Program-made: the position numbers and the translations under genes
Assembly: GCA_951812925.1 (NCBI GenBank)
Contig: OX638372.1
Span: 71,503,407 to 71,567,406, forward strand
Origin: Calliopum simillimum
Taxonomy: Eukaryota > Arthropoda > Insecta > Diptera > Lauxaniidae
Direction: 5' to 3'
Length of the DNA: 64,000 nucleotides
In this document: piece by piece, positions 56,551-64,000 of the stretch
Layout: each line of letters begins with the position of its first letter
How positions within the stretch are numbered: position 1 is the stretch's first letter
Notes under the pieces: generated by a model
Databases searched by the model: none
Told to the model about the DNA's origin: nothing
The model's input: only the letters and a program-made list of their open reading frames with translations

Positions 56551-57065
56551 TGTTTTGCCCTTTTTCTGTAGGTGGCGCGATGAGTTTGGTTTGAACGAAA
56601 GCTGCCATAGGTGCAGAGATTTATCATTTAAATTAATTTTTTTTTTTGCATAGCGTGCGCAACAATCCCAAGTTAAATCCCCTTAATTTCTGCAAGGTGC
56701 TTGGTTGACACTTCTTACATCTATGTATGTACCAAGTTTTATATTGAAAGCTGCTATTCCTACAAAGATATAGCATTTAAAGTCATTTTTTTGTATGACG
56801 GATGCAACACCACCTTGCTTCACTCCAGTTGGTAGTCAAAACATCTATCCACTTACCGAGTTTTATAACGGAATCTGCTATACCTGCAGAGATATAGCAT
56901 TTAAATTGTTATTTGTATGCGGGGTACAACGCCCTCTCACCCGATCCTCCTTTAGCATATCTATGATCCACCTGGAGCACAAAATAAATATAGTGCGAAA
57001 ATGGCTACGATCGGTTAAGCGGCTTAAGTTATGTTATCTTAGAGCAAATTGTATCAAATAAATGA
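56551..57065. repeat. Dispersed repeat starting CTAGCGGTCCCGGCAAACC, internal triplication
   Basis: It begins ACTAGCGGTCCCGGCAAACC, a phrase that resembles starts of dispersed arthropod repeats. Three diverged internal copies of the word set AAGCTGCTATTCCTACAAAG, ATATAGCATTTAAA lie near 56600, 56745 and 56870. The open frame at 56795-57061 spans two copies and is not a credible gene. Confidence 0.5.
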
Positions 57066-57800
57066 AATTAAATCTGGAGCCTTTACCGATTTTCTGCTTT
57101 TTCTGAATTATTGCAATTTGACCCCTATATTTATGTTAATTTTCCTGGACCAATAAGAAAAATATAGTGAGTACTAAGTGGCACATACATAGATAGTGTT
57201 GGTGACCATCCGCGAGAGAGTAAAGAAGAAACGAAGAAAGATATTGCTGTATTGGAAATTTTATCATTTCATTCGTGCTATTTACTTCAGCATGCCTTTT
57301 CATATTTTTTACTTTGCGATATAGCCCAGGAAAATAAGAATATTTCTGCGAAAAAATTCCAAGTGAATTTTTTTCACCGGAATTATATTTATTTATGCAT
57401 GGTTAATAATGTGTAAAAAGTCCATTGTGCGCATAAAAAGTTATTCAGGCTCAAAGGTCGCTAAAATCAGTTTTTTACAAATATCTCGCTAACGCAAACT
57501 TTTACAGAAAAATTTTTCTGTACAATTTTGTAACACATGAAATTTCCTATTTAAAGATGTAAAAAATGTTTTCGTGTAGCTTATAAATAGTTTAGGAGAT
57601 AACCCAATTTAAAAAGTTGTGCCCAGTTTTTATATGTAAATGCTACGTATAAGTTCCTATTAAAATATCTTACTTTTAAAATTGCGAATACTCTTTAACG
57701 AGGAGTCGTACCAAAAAAATTAAAAAACCGTTCAAAAGATAATTGGATTCTGTATATACCGTATTTAATTTTTTTTTTGGAGCGACTCATGGTCCAAGAG

Positions 57801-57925
57801 ATACTCTTCAAAAACCGTTAAGGTTTCGAAAGTACTGGAGATATTCTTCAAAAACCGTTAAGGTTTCGAAAGTACTGGAGATATTCTTCAAAAACCGTTA
57901 AGGTTTCGAAAATACTGGTTTTTGA
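57801..57925. repeat. 40 bp tandem triplication inside the fold-back arm
   Basis: TTCAAAAACCGTTAAGGTTTC occurs at about 57808, 57848 and 57888 (quoted one base short), with a spacing of exactly 40 bp. The homologous arm at 49570 has one copy, so this array arose in this copy. Confidence 0.85.
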
Positions 57926-58052
57926 AGGATATCTCTGAAACGGTAAGTCATACGATAAAAAGCAACATCAATTTTGTAGAGAATCACAAAATCTACAAAA
58001 AATAAGCCATATGTGTACACATTGAAGTAACCGTTTAGTAGTTATTCAATAA

Positions 58053-58906
58053 CTAGTAAGGGTGTAAAATTTGGCCTGGCCAAACATTAAATACCCTACA
58101 CTGCAGTATTTTAAAAAAAGCTTGCATTTATAGTTTTTAGTGTCTGAGTGAAAAACGTTTTCAGTAGAGTTTTGAAGCTTTTTCTTATATAAGAGATGCC
58201 ACGCCCTCTTGTCCGAGTTCGTCTAGTTTTAGCTTAGAGCGTGCATTTATAGTCTTTAGTATTTGAGTGAAGTTTGGTTGGATTATCTCAAAAAACTCTT
58301 TCAGTTTAGCATTTTGAAACTTTTGCTTATATAGGAGGTGCCACGCCCCCTTGTCTGACTTCACCCAATTTTTGTTGAGAGCTTTCATTTATGATTCTTA
58401 GTGTCTGAGTCGAATTGGGTTCGAATATCTAAAAAAACGCTTTCAGTATAGCGTTTTAAAGCTTTTGCTTATGTGGGAGGTGCCATGCCCTCTTGTCCGA
58501 ATTTGTTCAGTTTTAAGAGCTTGCGCTTACAATTCTTAGTATATATGCGTATTTTGGTTGCATTGTCGTAAAAAATACTCCTAAAATTGCATTTTGAATA
58601 TATTTTTTGTATGGGCGGTAGGCGTGTCCGTTGACCGATTTCGCTCATTTTCAATCCCCCGAGCTATCTTTGACGACGAAGGCAGTGTACCAAATTTCAT
58701 TGAATTATCTGGCTCAGTTTTCCCAAAAAGTGTATTTCAACACACAGCCACCCAGCCAGCCAGCCAGCCAGACAGACGGACATGGCTATATCGACTCAGG
58801 AGGTGACGCTGATCAAGAATATATATACTTTTCTATATCTGCCACGCCTCCTTCTCTGCATTACAAACGGAAGGACAAAGTGAATATACCCTGGGTGTAG
58901 GGTATA
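58053..58906 (-). mobile_element. Helitron-like element copy 3, complete ends
   Basis: Read on the minus strand, it starts TATACCCTACACCCAGGGTA (a TATACCCT/AGGGTATA stem near 58885-58906). It then has GGAGGCGTGGCAGATATAG, TTCTTGATCAGCGTCACC and ATGTCCGTCTGTCTGGC, where a GGCT/CAGC run occurs. About three ~143 bp units follow (GGGCGTGGCA... at 58478, 58337 and 58193). The 3' side has TTTGGCCAGGCCAAA, then 13 nt and CTAG (58056-58053) followed by host T. This is the most complete copy, 854 bp, and sets the family definition. Confidence 0.82.
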
Positions 58907-59097
58907 AAAACTGTTTTTTTTTTTTGCCATATAAAGGTTTTTTTGAATATCTTCTAAACGGTTACTTCAATGTGTACACATATGGCTTATTTTTTGTAGA
59001 TCTTGTGATTCTCTACAAAATTTATGCTGTTGCTTTAAACGGCAAAAAAACCAGTTTTTATTGAATAACTTCTAAACGGTTACTTCAATGTGTACAC

Positions 59098-60374
59098 TAG
59101 GGCTGTTCAAAAAAAAAAATTTTTCGAATTTCCAAGATATACTTTGGCATCACGATCTACATCATGACAGAATATCCCAAAAAATTTTTCAGATTTTTAA
59201 ATTCATATTTAAAGGTGGCTCAAAGCAGAAACATATTTTTATTATTTTTTTTTTAGCATTAATTACAAAATGTTGTCAAACAATTTGAAAAATTTGTTTT
59301 AGAGTAATTTAAAAACATTCATTTTGTTTGTTTTTTAATGAACTTTAAAACCTACGTTGTAATTTTGACAAAAAAATTTTACACTTCTTAAAAAACGAAA
59401 AACTGCCCTAAGAAGGCGAAATTTTACGGTTTTTCAAAGAAAAAAGTCATCGTGCTTTAAACGAAATGAACATTTTTTAATTTACAAGATTTCATTCAAA
59501 AGATCTCTTAAAAACCTTCAAGACAAGACATGTTAAGACATTTTTGGGCCAGCAGGCTCGATGACATAACGTTTGAAACATAGTGATGCAGCCCTGTGAA
59601 AGGCAATACGCTTTTTACTCAAGAGGGAGGCATCTTACAAAAAAGTGCCCATGGCATAAAATGCTTAAAATCATCCAAGGAACAAGTGTAAATTGTTTTT
59701 TTTTTTTTTACTTAATTTTAGAAAAAAAAATTTTTTAACGTCATTTTTAATAAACTTTCAAAAAAAAAAAAAACAATTCACACTTGTTCCTTGGATGATT
59801 TTAAGCATTTTATGCCATGGGCACTTTTTTGTAAGATACCTCCCTCTTGAGTAAAAAGCGTTTTGCCTTTCACAGGGCTGCATTACTATATTTCAAACGT
59901 TCTGTCATCGAGCCTGCTGGCCCAAAAATGTCTTAACATGTCTTGTCTTGAAGGTTTTTAAGAGTTCTTTTGAATGAGATCTTGTAAATTAAAAAATGTT
60001 CATTTCGTTTAAAGCACGATGACTTTTTTCTTTGAAAAACCGTAAAATTTCGCCTTCTTAGGGAAGTTTTTCGTTTTTTAAGAAGTGTAAAAATTTTTTT
60101 TGTCAAAATTACAACGTAGGTTTTAAAGTTCATTAAAAAACAAACAAAATGAATGTTTTTAAGTTACTCTAAAACAAATTTTTCAAATTGTTTGACAACA
60201 TTTTGTAATTAATGCTAAAAAAAAAATAATAAAAATATATTTCTGCTTTGAGCCACCTTTAAATATGAATTTAAAAATCTGAAAAATTTTTTGGGATATT
60301 CTGTCATGATGTAGATCGTGATGCCAAAGTATATCTTGGAAATTCGAAAAATTTTTTTTTTTTGAACAGCCCTA
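59098..60374. mobile_element. 1.28 kb hAT-type fold-back (TAGGGCTGTTC)
   Basis: The ends are TAGGGCTGTTCAAAAAAAA at 59098 and its complement ending 60374. The 8-mers outside are GTGTACAC (59090-59097) and GTATACAC (60375-60382), one mismatch. The arms are almost identical over 620 bp (GATATACTTTGGCATCACG, CATCGTGCTTTAAACG, AGGCATCTTACAAAAAAGTG). The axis is near 59737. There is no transposase. It resides in the right arm region of the larger fold-back. Confidence 0.9.
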
Positions 60375-60956
60375 GTATACACATATGGCTTATTTTTTGT
60401 AGATTTTGTGATTCTCTACAAAATTGATGCTGTTGCTTTTTATCGTATGACTTACTGTTTCAGAGATATCCTTCAAAAACCAGCACTTTCGAAATCTTAA
60501 CGGTTTTTGAAGAATATCTTTTAGATTATGATTGGCTCCAAGAAAAATTTAATACGGTGTTTACAGAATCCAATTATCTTTTGAACGGTTTTTTAATTTT
60601 TTTTGTACGACTCCTCGTTAAAGAATATTCGCAATTTTAAAAGTCAAATATTTTAATAGGAACTTATACCATTTACATATAAAAACTGTGCACAACTTTT
60701 TAAATTGGGTTATCTCCTAAACTATAAGCTACACGAAAACATTTTTTACATCTTTAAATAGGAGATTTCCTGGGTTAAAAAATTGTGGAGAAAAATTTGG
60801 CTGAAAAAGTTTTGCGTTAGCGATATATTTGCTAAAAACTGATTTTAGCGACCTTTGAGCCTGAATAACTTTTTATGCGCACAATGGAATTCAATGGACT
60901 TTTTACACATTATTAACCATGCATAAATAAATAAAATTCCGGTGAAAAAAATTCAC

Positions 60957-61490
60957 GTGTCAAGTGGTTTTTTGGTGTGAGCTTACTGTTCTGTGTTTTT
61001 GAGTAAAAACAACAACATTACAAAAACAAGGCAAAATGCATAGGTAAAAAAACCAAAAAATTGTTGGTAGGTTGGTTTTCGATACGTTTCACCCATAACC
61101 ATATGGGATCTTCAGTCGAATTCGAATTGATATCAACGACTTACAAACAGCGGGGCGATGCATAACAGGGGAAAAAACAAAAAACTAGAACTTTGCATAT
61201 GCTGCATTGAATTTTTTGCTGTGATTTCCGTCTAATCTATGCAAAAAATGAATAAAGCATGCTTGGTCGAGTTCTTGGTTTGTAGGTGAATTCGACTGAA
61301 GATCCCATATGGTTATGGGTGAAACGTATCGAAAACCAACCTACCAGCAATTTTTTGGTCTTTTTACCTATGCATTTTGCCTTGTTTTTGTAATGTTGTT
61401 GTTTTTACTCAAAAACACAGAACAGTAAGCTCACACCACAGAACTACTTGACACGTGATTTGTTGGTAGCTAGTTTACTTGGAATTTTTT
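60957..61490. mobile_element. ~0.53 kb fold-back (CAAGTGGTT / TTTGAGTAAAAACAACAAC family)
   Basis: GTGTGAGCTTACTGTTCTGTG near 60976 (shown one base short of the pairing block) pairs with ACAGAACAGTAAGCTCACAC near 61420. ACCAACCTACCAGCAATTTT pairs with AATTGTTGGTAGGTTGGT. ACCATATGGGATCTTCAGTC pairs with GACTGAAGATCCCATATGGT. The arms are about 170 bp and the loop about 150 bp. The flanks ATTCAC and ACTTGGAATT rejoin the sequence of the parent fold-back. The same family forms the outer part of the 38930-41190 composite. Confidence 0.75.
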
Positions 61491-61814
61491 CGCACAGCAG
61501 CTCTTTTTTCGTCTTATTTACCTGGGCTAATAAAGGAAAATTTGTTTACCAATTTCGTATGTTTTTATTTATTTTTACACTGCTTTGTGCTTTTATTTGT
61601 TTAATTTGAATTTTAAGAAAGCAAATTGCAATAAATATTTCATAGCGAAAATATATGAATTTAAAATGTGGGATAATGCAAAGAACCAAAATTAATTTAA
61701 AATATCGTAGCAATGTAAAATCAAATTTAAAAGAAGAATCTGACTTATGATTAAAAGTTTAAGATGCAAAACTTACTTATCAATGTTTCTAATTCATCTT
61801 TTTTTTTAATTCAG

Positions 61815-62080
61815 GTGAAAATTCCGACGCAAAACACCTTTCCAAAGAGCAATTTACCAAAAATAGATTTAAAGCTAATGCAGAAGAAAAACTCGAATAT
61901 GTTTCATATAAACAAGGGTCGTCTAAAACAAGGAGACAGAGAGCAAACCGAGCGACAGTTGTTGGTAACCCGATGTTTTCTTCAGCAACAAACGAGGAGA
62001 GTAGTACAGCAGAATGTCTTAACCTTGATGACTTGGACATGAACTATGAAGAAATTATGCATTATTTTGATAATCTAAAG
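61815..62080 (+). CDS. Host gene, internal exon D
   Basis: The acceptor is TTTTTTTAATTCAG. The donor GTATAC at 62081 is weaker than the others. The 266 nt exon completes the Gly codon begun in exon C, then gives 88 codons ending in phase 0. The product begins ENSDAKHLSKEQFTKNRFKA and has a basic stretch SSKTRRQRANRATVVG that could serve as a nuclear signal or 14-3-3/kinase target (inference). It ends in an acidic segment LNLDDLDMNYEEIMHYFDNL that looks like an amphipathic helix or docking motif. I do not recognise the family. The following exon lies beyond the window. Confidence 0.8.
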
Positions 62081-63300
62081 GTATACCTACATTTTTAATA
62101 CGTGTTTCCTTAAATCATTTTTTGCACGAAATATTATCAAATTTGGTTTAAAAATTGCGGATTGCCCAGACTTTCATGATAAGCTCCTCAAATCATAGCT
62201 TTTTAAAGGTTAAACGGCAATCATGTCAAGTCAATAAAATTTCAAGTATGGGCACTTAATATCTCTGACTTGTTGTTGGCATTAGATAATGATATGAGTT
62301 ACTAATTTTGTAGCTTATATAACACATTTAGAGTATTACAACATAATTATTTTAAATAAGAGGATTTGTACATAAACAAGGCTAAAGTAGTGTTCCCAAC
62401 CAGTGGTCCGCGGTAAAATTTTCAAATTAATGTCAAACATATTTGTTCACATAAATGCGTGAGAGTGCTTGCACTTGCAGGTTCTTGCACACCACGGCTG
62501 CAAACCGGTTTTGAAACGAACCATTGGCTACCCTTGCATCCTCCCCGGCATATCGCAGAACCTAAAATTTAGAATTTATTTTAAGTTTTACAATTCAGCT
62601 TCAATGTTTGTTTTTCATTTCTATTTTTTTTTTTTTTTTTTTTTTTTTTTGTTTTCTCAAATTACTGCTGCTAAGTCTAAGTAATATATGGGCCCACGTA
62701 TTTTTAATTAAAATTAATAAATAATAATGATAGTAAAGTATAGCTTAAGGTAAGGAGTATAGGATAAAATCGATAGTTCTCGATCGCGATCGATAAACGC
62801 TATTTTGATATTGCGAACTTAATAGAAAGAATTGTCATTGTGACTTTAAATATTGTGGATATTTTATTTTAACCGCTGTAAAACTGTGAATATTTTATTT
62901 TGCCAGCTATTTATTTCCAATAGTTTTTGATATATTTAATTTAATTAAATATTAAATACTTTGAGAAAAACAGAGGAAGATGAAAACTATGTGGAATTGG
63001 CCAGGAAAAGACGCCAATTGAGCGACTTCAAGTTGCCTTTTGTTGCTGATCACATTTGGGTTGCAAATAGAAAAATAATTTTTAATGTGTTAGTTATTAC
63101 AATTACTTGCTTTAAAACCATTTTATTAGAAAAAAATCACTTTTTATTCATCTCTTCTTTTTGTACAAAATACACAGGCAAATTTAATTCATCTATCAAA
63201 AAAAAATTTAGATTACTTTCCTATTCACAGTTGCCAAACATTCTACTAATCGCTGACCGAGAGCATTTATCTATTGTCAATTGATAGCAGCAATAGGAGC
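62081..63300. other. Intron after exon D
   Basis: No further exon is evident. There is a T homopolymer at 62625-62650. CAACCAGTGGTCCGCGG near 62398 resembles a hAT terminus (CAGTGGTCC) but has no partner. The open frame 62961-63284 lacks an ATG and any recognisable domain. Confidence 0.4.
62768..62802. promoter_or_regulatory. Candidate DRE/CGATA cluster 2
   Basis: ATCGATAGTTCTCGATCGCG and GATCGATAAACGC form three CGAT-type sites around the perfect 12 bp palindrome CGATCGCGATCG (62781-62792). This resembles cluster 1 at 13172 in both order and spacing. DREF/BEAF-like binding or an alternative promoter is possible but untested. Confidence 0.35.
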
Positions 63301-63307
63301 CATGGTC

Positions 63308-63790
63308 TTATTCTAGAGCGATACACCCATTCCAGCTCTTTTCTAACATTTCGCTACCTTTCTTATAGAACGATTTATATTTGGCCTCAAAATAGGGTTT
63401 TTTTTTTTTTGTCAAAACTCTTTTCAGCGAGCAGGCCCGCTAACAGGTAAAAGTCGCATTAATCATCCTTTTGATCGACATGTGTCTTGGAAAAACAACA
63501 AACACGACAGCCACTTTGAAAGTTACTTTCGCATGGTGGTGTAAACACAATTTCTGATATCTTTGATGGGTCAGGCATCTCCCACAATTTCACTTAAAGG
63601 TTCTCAAACTATTTTCCGGAACAACTTAAGCTATCAGAGCGTTTAACATTCTTAGTGCTTGTATGACCGCATTGAAATTCAACATGCCATTCAATAATGG
63701 TCCATTTTCCTAGTACAGAGACTGGACCACACTTAACAAGCTAAGTTTTTGTTCCAGCATTATTTTGCTTTACTCAAAATGTTATAACTA
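63308..63790 (-). pseudogene. Internally deleted mariner transposase relic
   Basis: The N-terminal remains near 63650-63720 read VEFQCGHTSTKNVKRSDS, corresponding to the mariner EFK.GRTSTDDAERSG block. Text resembling the following linker occurs near 63560-63640. The C-terminal block near 63308-63440 reads LLAGLLAEKSFDKKK, then after an A-run frameshift PYFEAKYKSFYKKGSEMLEK and SWNGCIALE, ending in TAA (63308-63310). The whole catalytic core between these is missing. It is a separate mariner lineage from the one at 4847. Confidence 0.7.
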
Positions 63791-64000
63791 ACGAACCAAT
63801 TGTGCGGTCGTTTTCACATTTTGACAGCTATCGTTTGAAGGTTAGTTCTTACTGAAAATCATGTGAAAAAATTCTAATGATGCCATCTTTTAAAAACGAT
63901 ACGAAATTTTCAGCCGACCTGGTAATAAGTATCTCAATTATTACAAGATATTCAAAGAAAATTATTTTCTAATAAAGTAAGTCTTTTCAATAATGAATTC
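63791..64000. other. Intron at the window edge
   Basis: No gene recognised. It probably includes the 5' terminus of the deleted mariner, but no inverted repeat could be matched by eye. Confidence 0.3.

Larger units (their letters stand above)
57324..61527. mobile_element. 4.2 kb fold-back of the GCCCAGGAAAATAAG family with three nested insertions
   Basis: The ends are GCCCAGGAAAATAAG at 57324 and TTATTTACCTGGGC ending 61527, with TA outside each (57322-57323 and 61528-61529). The arms match the 49160-50435 copy block for block (AAAGTTATTCAGGCTCAAAG, GGAGTCGTACCAAAAAAATT, CATACGATAAAAAGC). Inserted in it are a Helitron-like element (58053-58906), a hAT fold-back (59098-60374) and a third palindrome (60957-61490). 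Removing them gives about 1.5 kb. Confidence 0.85.

Noticed and set aside
56795..57061. 88-codon frame with several Cys residues (FYNGICYTCRD)
   Set aside because: It runs across two diverged copies of an internal repeat and has no regular metal-binding pattern.
62961..63284. 107-codon frame beginning RKTEEDENYVELARKRR
   Set aside because: No ATG start, no acceptor site upstream and the second half turns hydrophobic and biased; could be chance.

Overview
This window is AT-rich insect nuclear DNA, most likely from a higher fly. The evidence is a cyclin K copy whose cyclin boxes read as fly-like, spliced exons with fly-type junctions and 60-70 bp introns, and a mix of mariner, Tc1, hAT, CR1/Jockey LINE and Ty3/gypsy relics. 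A tephritid-like fly is my guess, with low confidence. Almost the whole window is intron of one unidentified plus-strand gene. Four of its exons (338-503, 13513-13630, 53340-53676, 61815-62080) join in one uninterrupted frame of about 295 codons with matching splice phases. They are separated by introns of about 13.0, 39.7 and 8.1 kb.

The introns are packed with transposons nested in each other. Region by region: 0.06-4 kb holds two long fold-back palindromes and a TIR relic. 4.2-7.6 kb holds a GC-rich retroelement remnant split by a DD37E Tc1/mariner element, itself split by a mariner. 9-10.2 kb is a fold-back with tandem units. 12.4-19.6 kb has LINE and Tc1 relics, a small MITE and two divergent fold-backs. 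19.9-24.5 kb is a 4.6 kb segment bounded by inverted termini; it carries a minus-strand, intron-containing cyclin K (CycK) copy. 25.0-38.6 kb is a minisatellite split by two full-length but broken CR1/Jockey-type LINEs. Those LINEs are in turn hit by a 2.7 kb hAT fold-back, a 0.85 kb TIR element and a 1.2 kb PIF-like fold-back. 38.9-48.5 kb has fold-backs, a Ty3/gypsy pol relic, an RNase H LINE, a hAT transposase relic and a Helitron-like element carrying a hAT fold-back. 48.6-53.2 kb has a gag-like fragment, a TA-flanked fold-back and a three-level nest with a pogo-like element at its core. 53.8-61.5 kb has Helitron-like minisatellites, a PHD-finger fragment and a 4.2 kb fold-back holding three further insertions. 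The window ends with a deleted mariner.

The only genes with a case for cellular function are the host gene and the cyclin K copy. The most unusual features are four. First, the CycK copy lies inside an inverted-repeat-bounded segment and has lost the conserved CDK-contacting lysine. Second, three long hAT-type fold-backs have readable 8 bp target duplications. Third, Helitron-like elements have complete 3' ends (hairpin plus CTAG before T) and about 141 bp internal repeats. Fourth, a word-order pattern recurs across fold-back families whose termini differ. All calls are by eye from sequence; no alignment, folding or database search was run.
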